Shown here: positions 11,051-20,061 of the stretch, in pieces
Position numbering within the stretch: position 1 is the first letter of the stretch
Layout: each line of letters starts with the position of its first letter
From: Nemertoderma westbladi
Taxonomy: Eukaryota > Xenacoelomorpha > Nemertodermatida > Nemertodermatidae
Assembly: GCA_032718475.1 (NCBI GenBank)
Contig: JAUCBJ010007280.1
Coordinates: 1-43,034 of the forward strand
Reading direction: 5' to 3'
Length of the DNA: 43,034 nt
Translations under genes and position numbers: made by a program
Notes under the pieces: model-generated
What the model was told of the DNA's origin: nothing
The model's database searches: none
The model's input: only the letters and a program-made list of their open reading frames with translations

Positions 11051-11266
11051 TGCATTGATCTCTGCAACTTTAACTCCCAGGTCAAACGCCTGCTATACTC
11101 GACCCCCAATGCGAGACTCGCACGTCGCCGGAATCTCAAAAACTGCCAGGTTTTTCAGTGTTTTCGATGCCTCCTCCGGATACTGGCAGGTCCCCCTCGA
11201 TGTACCAGCTCCTCACGTGTTTGCGAACCCCTGGGGCCAGTACAATCACTCGAGAAATGCAATGAG
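11036..11266 (+). pseudogene. Duplicated Gypsy RT fragment truncated by the Polinton
   Basis: Nearly identical to 8660-8890, including 'FFSVFDASSGYWQVPLD'. The match stops abruptly after ...GCAATGAG at 11266. Copy 1 continues TCTCATCATC, whereas here the Polinton terminus AGTAGTATGC begins. Copy 1 therefore shows what this locus looked like before insertion. Confidence 0.88.
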
Positions 11267-12565
11267 AGTAGTATGCTAAACACCGGGATTAAGACAGTGT
11301 CTGCCATAGTCTACCATGTTAAAGAATTTGCCGAACGGCTCTTGCCCCGCCTACTTACTATAATTACTATTGTTGCCCCACCCACTTACTATGGTTACCA
11401 TGGTTACCATTCTTGCCCCGCCTACTTACTATGATTACCATTGTTGCCCCCCCCCACCCACTTACTATGGTTACCATGGTTACCATTGTGCATATGTGAC
11501 ATATGCGGTATAAGGCCAGTTCGCAGACGGAAGTAATTTAATTAATTCGTGTCTACTGGTTGGCGTTTGACCTTGAACCGCAATAGGTAAAACCCAATAT
11601 AGTAAGTGGGTTGCAGACGTTTGTTATAAAAGTCTTTAACATGATAGACTATTACAGACGCAACAACTAAAAAAGGTGAATAAACACAGACTAACGGTGG
11701 CTACCAATATTGTCAAGCAATAAGTTGTGGGGGCGAGCCGCGAAGTGAGAATAAGGTATTTATAATATTATTTGAATTTGATTATTCTACCTATGGGGCG
11801 AGCCATGAAGTGAGTGATAGCATCGAAGTAAGGTTATTGTATTTATACTTATCACTACGCAACAAGTTGTGGGGCGAGCCGCGAAGTGAGTATAAGGTTA
11901 TAGTATTTATAATAATATTATTTTAATTTGATTATTCTACCTATGGGGCGAGCCATGAAGTGAGTGATAGCATCGAAGTAAGGTTATTGTATTCAACTAA
12001 CGACAGCCTATCACTACGCAACAACCTATGGGGCGAGCCATGAAGTGAGTGATAGCATCGAAGTAAGGTTATTGTATTTATACTTATCACTACGCAACAA
12101 GTTGTGGGGCGAGCCACGAAGTGAGTATAAGGTTATAGTATTTATAATATTATTTTAATTTGATTATTCTACCTATGGGGCGAGCCATGAAGTGAGTGAT
12201 AGCATCGAAGTAAGGTTATTTTAATTTGATCATTTACTTAAATCCGACGCCGCTTTATTTAAAAATTTCTCCCACCACCCCACCCGCTTATCCCGCTATC
12301 ACCATCTGCCCAATCTTCTTCCGCATCCACAACATCATTACCACTACCACCATCACCCGACATCCCCTTCATTCCTTTCCAACATTGAAAAAATGGGGCG
12401 AGCCATGAAGCGAGTGAAGCCTTAGCATATGGGCACCATTAATGAGTTGTGGGGCGAGCTACGGCGAAGTATGGTTATTGTATTTATAATATTATCATTA
12501 TACCAACAAATTTGATTATTATACTTAAATCCATCACCATTACTATTTTAAAATTTCTTCCACCA
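11267..12565 (+). repeat. Left terminal inverted repeat with GGGGCGAGCC modules
   Basis: Counterpart of 22662-23839. The outer 240 bp include short C-rich subrepeats (GCCCCGCCTACTTACTA, GGTTACCATG). From about 11727 inward, a module starting GGGGCGAGCCATGAAGTGAG and ending AAGTAAGGTTATTGTATTTA recurs at spacings of about 75 bp. At about 12240-12380 a diverged copy of the 3' end of the acidic gene is embedded on the minus strand, next to ATTGAAAAAATGGGGCGAGC. Confidence 0.82.
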
Positions 12566-12567
12566 AC

Positions 12568-13011
12568 TCACCCATTTATCCCACTATCCTCGCTATCTAC
12601 ATCCACCGCATTATTACCATTACCACCACCACCATCACCCAACACCTCCATCATTCCTTCTAACATCTCAATCCTTTCTTTCATCACCTTCTCCTGCGCA
12701 CACCTCTCAGCTTCCCTCGCTCTCCTAACCCCCTCAGCCTCCATCTCCAACTCCCAATCTTCACCCCACGCGCTGTTCTTTCTCGCCTCTTCCTCCAAAT
12801 AATGGTTCTTCTCTATCTCCTCCCACTTGTTTCTCGGATTTAACAACCTCTCCAACCGCGCTTCTTCTTTCTCCCTCGCATACATAGCCACCAATATTGC
12901 TTCATTCTCCTTCGCTATTTCAGCCGCCACATCCACATCTTCCTCCTCTTCCACCTCTTCCTCCGCATCCATATCTACTTCATCCACCACAAGTTCATTT
13001 TCCCCCAACAT
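12568..13011 (-). CDS. Polinton acidic coiled-coil protein (147 aa, unknown function), left arm
   Basis: The ATG lies at 13011-13009 behind an extremely AT-rich, TATA-like stretch (13020-13120). The N-terminal 30 residues are strongly acidic (DEVDMDAEEEVEEEEDVDV). Residues about 30-120 are charged and helical, with the spacing expected of a coiled coil. The C-terminus has a Gly/Asn run (GDGGGGNGNN) and ends DSGING. No conserved domain was recognised. It is the outermost gene of each arm, transcribed towards the terminal repeat, and the right-arm copy (22216-22659) encodes the same protein. A virion or DNA-associated role would be a guess. Diverged pieces of its 3' end occur at 12266-12380, 17642-17760 and 22850-22970. 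Confidence 0.7.
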   Translation of the reverse strand: MLGENELVVDEVDMDAEEEVEEEEDVDVAAEIAKENEAILVAMYAREKEEARLERLLNPRNKWEEIEKNHYLEEEARKNSAWGEDWELEMEAEGVRRAREAERCAQEKVMKERIEMLEGMMEVLGDGGGGNGNNAVDVDSEDSGING

Positions 13012-13243
13012 ATCCGCGTATAATAAATAAAATAATGTAATAAATATATAAATATGTGTATAATAATGTATAATACTATAAATAAATTTATATAATATTT
13101 ATTTCAATCGATAATTCATTATACCAACAAATAATTTACCACCACAAAATAATAATAATAATTTAACCGTGCCCGGCTCGTTGCGGCGACACCGCCTACG
13201 AACATGGCCTATTTATATAATAAAGTTTCTACCGCTCGAAGAT

Positions 13244-14536
13244 TCACACTGAATGTTTATTCTTCTTTATTTGAGGTTGCCCATTAGTCTCGATTTCATT
13301 GAAAATGTCTTCACCATCATCCGTATCATTGACGATGTCCTCTTCAAAGTCGCTGATATCTTCATACTCATAGCTAGGTGTTTTATTCACGATGAGATCA
13401 ATTTTTCGCTTAAGCGCTTGTTCTTTCATGGCTTTAGGTGTTTTCATCTTCATCTGAGCGCTCACACCCCCAACGAGGGTATCAATATCCTTATAATCAT
13501 TCTTTTTTTCAGTGCTGTCTACCTGTTCATTTTCTGCAATCGCAGGCAACCAGATTTTTTTCTCATCCATTTTCTTAGCAGCGACTTTTACTGCTTCGGA
13601 CGTCTTCAGCTGACTAGCATTGTTCGGCATTTCCACTTTCATTAGTTCCTCGTCCGCTAATTCATCAATCGCAGCCTCAACAACTAACTTTTTAATCGGT
13701 AGAAACTCACACCCAGACGGAATATCGCGGTCCGCGTACTTCTGTAATTGCTTAATTATCTCGACATTTGCGTTGTTTCGAGGGATGAAAATAACCTTGG
13801 TGTCGAAGTTGTGGGACAAATATATCCCGTTTTTGTTAACGGTTGATGTGTACCTCATACTAACCTCATCGATATTCTCGTTAACATTCTTATCTATGTT
13901 AAAGTCGAGCAAACAGAATTCATCCGCTCTGAGATTCAACCCATCGTAATATATAACACCCTTCCGCTGTCTACCTATATCATCCGCTTCCCAAACGCCG
14001 ACAAATCGTTGCCCTTCAAAGTCGTAGATATATCCAATGTACCCACAATCTTCGAACTCCATAAAATTCTCATCATGAATTTCCTTCTTTTTTGGTTCAA
14101 TACGGGAAAGAACGACTTTGCCGTAGATGTTTTGTAAGACATCTAGAATTTTTCGCGAGATAAAAATTGATGCGCCGTTTTTCCCAATGCGTAAGTACGC
14201 ATGATTTATCGGTGTTATAAGCAAATTGCCTCGGGTGTATTCCTTGTAATATTCAACGGCTATTTTATTATAATTGAGGAAGTCAAACAGGAATCTTATG
14301 TTCTGGTAAGTAAGACTTACCGATTCTTGTACGACGTTGCGTCCTTTGGTATCACCCCAACGGTTGAATCGAACGTATTTCCCGTTAAATGCTTTTATTT
14401 CTATTCCTTCCCCCAAACACTCGAGGCCCCACACACTCTTACCTGTAATCACCGATACGTATGGGGCGGGCGCACTATCAGTAGAGCTACCGCTTAATGA
14501 CATCATTTTTGGTTGTGATGGTTTCGCAGATTCCAT
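13244..14536 (-). CDS. Polinton 430-aa protein of unknown function, intact left-arm copy
   Basis: The frame from ATG at 14536-14534 to the stop at 13244-13246 is clean; an in-frame TTG-TTG just upstream is not needed. The N-terminal part (1-50) is Ser/Pro-rich. Residues about 50-290 are a globular mix of beta-rich segments (YGKVVLSRIE, CGYIGYIYDFEGQRFVGVWE). The last 150 residues are Lys/Glu-rich and probably disordered, ending KKNKHSV. No family was recognised. It lies between the capsid-associated candidate and the acidic gene in the same sense, so it is probably part of the element's structural or DNA-associated set. The right-arm copy (19741-21932) is broken, and a diverged piece lies at 16225-16380. 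Confidence 0.72.
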   Translation of the reverse strand: MESAKPSQPKMMSLSGSSTDSAPAPYVSVITGKSVWGLECLGEGIEIKAFNGKYVRFNRWGDTKGRNVVQESVSLTYQNIRFLFDFLNYNKIAVEYYKEYTRGNLLITPINHAYLRIGKNGASIFISRKILDVLQNIYGKVVLSRIEPKKKEIHDENFMEFEDCGYIGYIYDFEGQRFVGVWEADDIGRQRKGVIYYDGLNLRADEFCLLDFNIDKNVNENIDEVSMRYTSTVNKNGIYLSHNFDTKVIFIPRNNANVEIIKQLQKYADRDIPSGCEFLPIKKLVVEAAIDELADEELMKVEMPNNASQLKTSEAVKVAAKKMDEKKIWLPAIAENEQVDSTEKKNDYKDIDTLVGGVSAQMKMKTPKAMKEQALKRKIDLIVNKTPSYEYEDISDFEEDIVNDTDDGEDIFNEIETNGQPQIKKNKHSV

Positions 14537-14542
14537 CAACAA

Positions 14543-15046
14543 ATTTTGTGAAATATTAATAATTAAGTGTAAAATTACAATAATATCGCGCTATACAATG
14601 TGCGAAAAATATGATAATGAATGAATTAATCTGAATGAGAAAATAAAGTATTTTACGACGTATTTATAATATAATGATGGGCTATCGGGAAATCGGGTAT
14701 ATTTTAAGCACTCAACCGGATTAATTGCTATTGTCCTGAGAAGAATTTTTTTGAAATACTTCCTATAAATTTCAAGGGAAATATTTATTTACGCTTAAAT
14801 TGGTTGACGTAAGTGGTGACAGCTTTGCAGTAGCGATTAATGCGACCGATAGAAATTTCTATAGACACACCCCAGAATTTCTACAGAATATTACTCACGG
14901 TTAAATTGATTGACGTCAACTGTATTAACTGTGTAGCTTCTTAGAAGTTTCATAATTTTAAGCATGAGCGAATTTAATTTAATGTCGGGAATCGCAGGGT
15001 TCAGGAAAGTCAATTCCATTTTTGTCTGAATTTCTAGAGCCTAAAC
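14543..15046. other. Intergenic spacer within left arm
   Basis: AT-rich and mirrored at 19232-19734. No frame with coding character. It contains a diverged repeated block: GGTTGACGTAAGTGGTGAC near 14801 and TTGATTGACGTCAACTG near 14905, each following a [C/G]GTTAAAT or CTTAAAT-type run. It presumably carries the promoter of the 430-aa gene and the 3' end of the preceding one. Confidence 0.5.
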
Positions 15047-15577
15047 TTAGTAAGTTGTCTTCTGGGTTGTAATGTATTGACCAAAACGCGTCAAGACCAA
15101 GTATGTTATTTTTTTTAAAGACGATAAGCCAAATATATTTATTAAATCCCCGTAGAATTGGAAATAGCGTCCTTTCATAGAATGCAAATGTATTTTCGAT
15201 GTGTGCTTGTGATAATTAAACTTAACATCGGAGAAACCATGATGTGCTATGGAATTTTTTTTCAAATATACGGTAATATAATTTATAATTGACTCAACGG
15301 AAGCATACAGCCCATGATTAAGATCGATTTCAATAAGATTATATGGAGCAATATGGAATGGTATATCCGCATCTTCCATGTATTCGCCAATTTTAATTCC
15401 GGATCTTTGCTCAATATTCCTATAAGTTGATACATATTGTATTTCTTTTAGGCCCACAACCCAATCCGTGGTAATGGGAATAGGTTTGGACAATTCAATT
15501 GTAAAATCGCTCAGGGTGTTGTTAGGATATTTATCTAGACTGGCGTCAGAAGTCAATGTCAAATGTAAGCGATCCAT
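15047..15577 (-). CDS. Polinton candidate capsid-associated (penton/minor capsid-like) protein, 176 aa
   Basis: The start ATG shares one base with the stop of the integrase frame (TAATG at 15581-15577), a tightly packed viral-style junction. The N-terminus, MDRLHLTLTSDASLDKYPNN then TLSDFTIELSKPI and WVVGLKEIQY, matches a pattern I know from uncharacterised proteins next to Polinton integrases in many invertebrates: 'LTLPSNSS-x-N-T-x-x-T-x-L-x-P-I' followed by 'WEVGLxEI'. The capsid role, possibly penton, is an inference from this context. The frame ends after ITTQKTTY and may be shorter than full-length relatives. The right-arm copy has a one-base frameshift in a homopolymer. Confidence 0.62.
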   Translation of the reverse strand: MDRLHLTLTSDASLDKYPNNTLSDFTIELSKPIPITTDWVVGLKEIQYVSTYRNIEQRSGIKIGEYMEDADIPFHIAPYNLIEIDLNHGLYASVESIINYITVYLKKNSIAHHGFSDVKFNYHKHTSKIHLHSMKGRYFQFYGDLINIFGLSSLKKITYLVLTRFGQYITTQKTTY

Positions 15578-16119
15578 TATTGTATCCTATCAACCCACCG
15601 GTGCTTCGCATAACCAACGAATTTTACCAGGTATTGTTTTTTCCCTGTTTTTTTGTTTATTACTTTTTCCTTGATTACTTTTTCAATTGGTAAGAACTCA
15701 AACGGTTCTTTCAACTTTTTCATTTCATATTGATAAAATGTCCCTTTAATAACACGCCTATTCACATCCATAACTTCGTACATAGGGTACGGCTCTCGAT
15801 CCATCCGTATTCTAGAAATTTCGAAAATTTCCCTGGTATAGTTAGGTGTATATCCTTTGGAAAATGGCGTCGCGGTTAAACTCAGACGCACTTTATCGCC
15901 AACTTTGAAATAAACTCGACGCTGTTCGCGGCGTTTCTTTTTATTGGGATGGCCCACACTGCCATATAGTTTTAAAAATGAGTCAGTTTCATTATTTTTA
16001 TTGACTGAGTTTGGCGCCATACCAATGGTTCTATGTATTGAATTATTATATGCAACCAATATTTTTGGCAATATACTCATCCATTCTCTATTCTGTCTCC
16101 TCGTGAAAATTCTGTACAT
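15577..16119 (-). CDS. int: Polinton retroviral-like integrase, C-terminal third with chromodomain (truncated)
   Basis: Residues 1-30 (ILVAYNNSIHRTIGMAP) match the end of the retroviral-type catalytic core, just after the last acidic residue. They are followed by 'FKVGDKVRL' and 'FSKGYTPNYTREIFEISRI', the usual Polinton integrase post-core segment, then 'KGTFYQYEMKKL' and a C-terminal chromodomain-like 'YLVKFVGYAKHRWVDRI'. The catalytic D,D and E residues are missing: immediately upstream the frame runs into TAA codons at 16120-16140, a breakpoint. An intact integrase inserts the element with 6-bp duplications; this piece cannot. The ATG at 16119 is probably an internal Met. The right arm keeps an even shorter piece (from 18257). 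Confidence 0.85.
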   Translation of the reverse strand: MYRIFTRRQNREWMSILPKILVAYNNSIHRTIGMAPNSVNKNNETDSFLKLYGSVGHPNKKKRREQRRVYFKVGDKVRLSLTATPFSKGYTPNYTREIFEISRIRMDREPYPMYEVMDVNRRVIKGTFYQYEMKKLKEPFEFLPIEKVIKEKVINKKTGKKQYLVKFVGYAKHRWVDRIQ

Positions 16120-16224
16120 TTCTTATTATTATTATAAGTATCCGTTAATAAAGTAGAAACTAGATACAACTTCTTAAAATTTCCGAGGCTAATCTCGTTA
16201 TTTTTCATCGTTATATATCATTTA

Positions 16225-16380
16225 GCGGGCGAGGAACCCATGAAAGTGGAAATGCTGAACAACGCTAGACAGCTGCAGACGTCCGAGGCAGTAAAAGTCA
16301 CCGCTAAGAAAATAGGTAAGAAAAAAATCTGGTTGCCAACGATTGCGGCGATTGCCAACGATCAAACGCCAATCACTCAC
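16225..16380 (+). pseudogene. Diverged fragment of the Polinton 430-aa gene
   Basis: The plus-strand frame around MKVEMLNNARQLQTSEAVKV then KKKIWLPTIA corresponds to residues of the intact protein reading EELMKVEMPNNASQ and KKIWLPAIAEN, with several substitutions. It is therefore older or from a different element than the two arms, which are nearly identical to each other. Its sense is opposite to the adjacent left arm. After the fragment the sequence passes into an inverted terminal-repeat module at about 16365. Confidence 0.75.
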
Positions 16381-17800
16381 TTCATGGCTTGCCCCATAAG
16401 TCTTTTTTTTTTACCTTTTTTAGTTGTTGCGTCATAACCTTACTTCGATCACTCACTTCATGGCTCGCCCCATAGGTAGAATAATCAAATTAAAATAATA
16501 TTATAAATACTATAACCTTAACCCATATGCTAAGGCTTCACTCGCTTCATGGCTCGCCCCCCATTTTTTCATCAAATCACGAAATCATGTCCTATGGGGC
16601 GAGCCATGAAGTGAGTGATAGCATCGAAGTAAGGTTATGACGCAACAACTAAAAAAGGTAAATAAACACAGACTTATGGGCGAGCCATGAAGTGAGTGAT
16701 TGGCGTTTGACCTTGAACCGCAATAGGTAAAGATTCGCCACCAAAAATAACGCAAAAAATTTTTTTTGAAATTTTTGGTCAGAAAAAAAAAACATGGAAA
16801 AAGTATATTTTTAAAAAGATTTTATGTCTTTGCCTATGGTCAGAGAATTATCCAACTCTGTAACTTGGCAATCGCTCAAATCCATTCAGCTGAAAGGCAC
16901 AGTAGAGTAAACTAAAGTAAATTCCCTATACAATGTTCTGAAGGGGAGACTGACAGAGAGTAATCCAACCAATAAGGGCGAGCCATGAAGTGAGTGATAG
17001 CATCGAAGTAAGGTTATGACGCAACAACTAAAAAAGGTAAATAAACGCAGACTTATGGGGCGAGCCATGAAGTGAGTGATTGGCGTTTGACCTTGAACCG
17101 CAATAGGTAAAACCCAATATAGTAAGTGGGTTGCAGACGTTTGTTATAAAGTCTTTAACATGATTTCGTGATTTGATGAAAAAATGGGGGCGAGCCATGA
17201 AGCGAGTGAAGCCTTAGCATACGGTATGGGTTAAGGTTATAGTATTTATAATATTATTTTAATTTGATTATTCTACCTATGGGGCGAGCCATGAAGTGAG
17301 TGATAGCATCGAAGTAAGGTTATGACGCAACAACTAAAAAAGGTAAATAAACACAGACTTATGGGGCGAGCCATGAAGTGAGTGATTGGCGTTTGACCTT
17401 GAACCGCAATAGGTAAAACCCAATATAGTAAGTGGGTTGCAGACGTTTGTTATAAAGTCTTTAACATGATTTCGTGATTTGATGAAAAAATGGGGCGAGC
17501 CATGAAGCGAGTGAAGCCTTAGCATATGGGTTAAGGTTATAGTATTTATAATATTATTTTAATTTGATTATTCTACCTATGGGGCGAGCCATGAAGTGAG
17601 TGATAGCATCGAAGTAAGGTTATGACGCAACAACTAAAAAAGGTTTAAAAATTTCTCCCACCACCTCACCCGCTTATCCCGCTATCACCATCCGCCCAGT
17701 CTTCTTCCTCATCCTCAGCATCATTACCACCACCACCATCACCCAACATCCCCATCATTCCTTCCAACATTGAAAAAATGGGGCGAGCCATGAAGCGAGT
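16365..17800. repeat. Terminal-repeat modules, inverted then tandem (about 300-bp period)
   Basis: GGGGCGAGCCATGAAG-type modules occur first in minus orientation (about 16375-16560), then in plus orientation (about 16597 onward). From 16976 two long copies follow each other with a spacing of 306 then 300 bp (16981, 17287, 17587). Each includes GACGCAACAACTAAAAAAGG, a ACCCAATATAGTAAGTGGGT block and TTTCGTGATTTGATG. These blocks also occur near both element ends (11580-11640, 23400-23590), so the centre contains extra copies of terminal sequence. Confidence 0.8.
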
Positions 17801-18218
17801 GTTTTACCCCGACGATAAAACTGCACAAGAATATTATTAAATATCTCCGGCTCATATTTCACCTCCACATTATAATAATTATCTAAAAATGAAACCCGAC
17901 CGTTTTCATTAATTTGCTATAGTCTATGTCTAGATTGTTAATAATATAAGTTTGGCTATTGATTGAAATAAAAGTTAGTTTATAATCAGTATGCTTATAT
18001 ATATACTTAATAATTTTTATTATTTTAGGCGATTTACCGAGTACAGTGACCTTACCGCTCGGGAAAAAGAGACACGTCCATCCGCAAATTTTGGCGATAT
18101 ATTGAAAAGGCTTTAAGATGAGTTTTCCATTTCGAATTCGTTTAGCCAGCACATCGAATGATATGCACCCATCAACCAACCTCAAACTTATATTACTGTT
18201 GACAACACTAAAAGACAT
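17801..18218 (-). pseudogene. TATA-binding-protein-like gene, truncated and frameshifted
   Basis: The ATG at 18218 opens 111 codons that follow the TBP core repeat: an initial VVNSNISLRL strand, the helix 'DVLAKRIRN', 'KPF' (residues 36-38, position of the first intercalating Phe of TBP), 'CLFFPSGKV' (49-57, matching the TBP LIFSSGK strand with the second Phe), and 'LGKSPKIIKIIKYI' (matching TGAKS plus helix). A second repeat starts near residue 79. A one-base slip in a T run at 17886-17890 ends the frame at 17883. In the next frame the second repeat continues with YEPEIF at 17856-17839, as in TBP YEPELF. At 17801 a terminal-repeat module cuts it off. It is divergent from the integrase fragment beginning 13 bp away. 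TBP-like proteins direct transcription initiation; here it is broken. The assignment is from motif order, not a search. Confidence 0.62.
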
Positions 18219-18256
18219 CGCAATCCGCTATTAATTCAATACATAGAACCATTGGT

Positions 18257-18700
18257 ATGGCGCCAAACTCAGTCAATAAAAATAATGAAACTGACTCATT
18301 TTTAAAACTATATGGCAGTGTGGGCCATCCCAATAAAAAGAAACGCCGCGAACAGCGTCGAGTTTATTTCAAAGTTGGCGATAAAGTGTGTCTGAGTTTA
18401 ACCGCGACGCCATTTTCCAAAGGATATACACCTAACTATACCAGGGAAATTTTCGAAATTTCTAGAATACGGATGGATCGAGAGCCGTACCCTATGTACG
18501 AAGTTATGGATGTGAATAGGCGTGTTATTAAAGGGACATTTTATCAATATGAAATGAAAAAGTTGAAAGAACCGTTTGAGTTCTTACCAATTGAAAAAGT
18601 AATCAAGGAAAAAGTAATAAACAAAAAAACAGGGAAAAAACAATACCTGGTAAAATTCGTTGGTTATGCGAAGCACCGGTGGGTTGATAGGATACAATAA
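18257..18700 (+). CDS. int: Polinton integrase C-terminal fragment, right arm
   Basis: Mirror copy of the left-arm integrase from MAPNSVNKNN to the chromodomain-like YLVKFVGYAKHRWVDRIQ. It differs by only a residue or so (KVCL for KVRL). Homology to the left arm begins at about 18231, so this copy lost the whole catalytic core and about 25 residues more than the left one. The ATG here is an internal Met of the original protein. The stop overlaps the next start by one base (TAATG), as in the left arm. Confidence 0.82.
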   Translation: MAPNSVNKNNETDSFLKLYGSVGHPNKKKRREQRRVYFKVGDKVCLSLTATPFSKGYTPNYTREIFEISRIRMDREPYPMYEVMDVNRRVIKGTFYQYEMKKLKEPFEFLPIEKVIKEKVINKKTGKKQYLVKFVGYAKHRWVDRIQ

Positions 18701-19231
18701 TGGATCGCTTACATTTGACATTGACTTCTGACGCCAGTCTAGATAAATATCCTAACAACACCCTGAGCGATTTTACAATTGAATTGTCCAAACCTATTCC
18801 CATTACCACGGAATGGGTTGTGGGCCTAAAAGAAATACAATATGTATCAACTTATAGGAATATTGAGCAAAGATCCGGAATTAAAATTGGCGAATACATG
18901 GAAGATGCGGATATACCATTCCATATTGCTCCATATAATCTTATTGAAATCGATCTTAATCATGGGCTGTATGCTTCCGTTGAGTCAATTATAAATTATA
19001 TTACCGTATATTTGAAAAAAAAATTCCATAGCACATCATGGTTTCTCCGATGTTAAGTTTAATTATCACAAGCACACATCGAAAATACATTTGCATTCTA
19101 TGAAAGGACGCTATTTCCAATTCTACGGGGATTTAATAAATATATTTGGCTTATCGTCTTTAAAAAAAATAACATACTTGGTCTTGACGCGTTTTGGTCA
19201 ATACATTACAACCCAGAAGACAACTTACTAA
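18700..19231 (+). pseudogene. Right-arm capsid-associated candidate, frameshifted
   Basis: Same sequence as 15047-15577 in mirror image, but the A run at 19015-19023 has nine A where the left arm has eight. The frame then leaves after YLKKKFHST and stops at 19056. Beyond it, the correct downstream frame is still readable to the original stop at 19231. Homopolymer miscounting by sequencing is an alternative explanation. Confidence 0.82.
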
Positions 19232-20049
19232 GTTTAGGCTCTAGAAATTCAGACAAAAATGGAATTGACTTTCCTGAACCCTGCGATTCCCGACATTAAA
19301 TTAAATTCGCTCATGCTTAAAATTATGAAACTTCTAAGAAGCTACACAGTTAATACAGTTGACGTCAATCAATTTAACCGTGAGTAATATTCTGTAGAAA
19401 TTCGGGGGTGTGTCTATAGAAATTTCTATCGGCCGCATTAATCGCCGCTGCAAAGCTGTCACCACTTACGTCAACCAATTTAAGCGTAAATAAATATTTC
19501 CCTTGAAATTTATAGGAAGTTTTTCAAAAAAATTCTCTCACGACAATAGCAATTAATCCGGTTGAGTGCTTAAAATATACCCGATTTCCCGATAGCCCAT
19601 CATTATATTATAAATACGTCGTAAAATACTTTATTTTCTCATTCAGATTAATTCATTCATTATCATATTTTTCGCACATTGTATAGCCCGATATTATTGT
19701 AATTTTACACTTAATTATTAATATTTCACAAAATTTGTTGATGGAATCTGTGAAACCATCACAACCAAAAATGATGTCATTAAGCGGTAGCTCTACTGAT
19801 AGTGCGCCCGCCCCATACGTATCGGTGATTACAGGTAAGAGTGTGTGGGGCCTCGAGTGTTTGGGGGAAGGAATAGAAATAAAAGCATTTAACGGGAAAT
19901 ACGTTCGATTCAACCGTTGGGGTGATACCAAAGGACGCAACGTCGTACAAGAATCGGTAAGTCTTACTTACCAGAACATAAGATTCCTGTTTGACTTCCT
20001 CAATTATAATAAAATAGCCTTTGAATATTACAAGGAATACACCCGAGGC

Positions 20050-20061
20050 AATTTGCTTATA
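20050..20061. repeat. LINE target-site duplication (12 bp), second copy at 21001-21012
   Basis: AATTTGCTTATA occurs at 20050-20061 and again at 21001-21012, immediately flanking the LINE. The left arm carries the sequence once, as expected of an empty site. Confidence 0.92.

Larger units (their letters stand above)
16047..18230. other. Non-symmetric centre of the palindrome
   Basis: This 2.2 kb has no mirror-image partner. It contains, in order, the last about 75 bp of left-arm integrase, a diverged piece of the 430-aa gene in the opposite sense, inverted and tandem terminal-repeat modules, an unassigned 240-bp insert (about 16731-16974), another acidic-gene 3' scrap (17642-17760), and a truncated TBP-like gene. 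It looks like joined debris from at least one further, more diverged Polinton. Confidence 0.7.

Noticed and set aside
12449-12802. Ser/Pro/Thr-rich frames opposite the acidic gene (also 22425-22715, 12827-13030)
   Set aside because: They are antisense readings of the acidic coiled-coil gene, and the mirror arms repeat the same artefact.
13253-14624. Frames on the plus strand over the 430-aa gene
   Set aside because: Shadow frames of a well-supported minus-strand gene.
17883-18218. The TBP-like frame as a complete 111-residue protein
   Set aside because: The second repeat is visible in the next frame beyond the stop, so the frame is a truncated and frameshifted piece, not a full gene.
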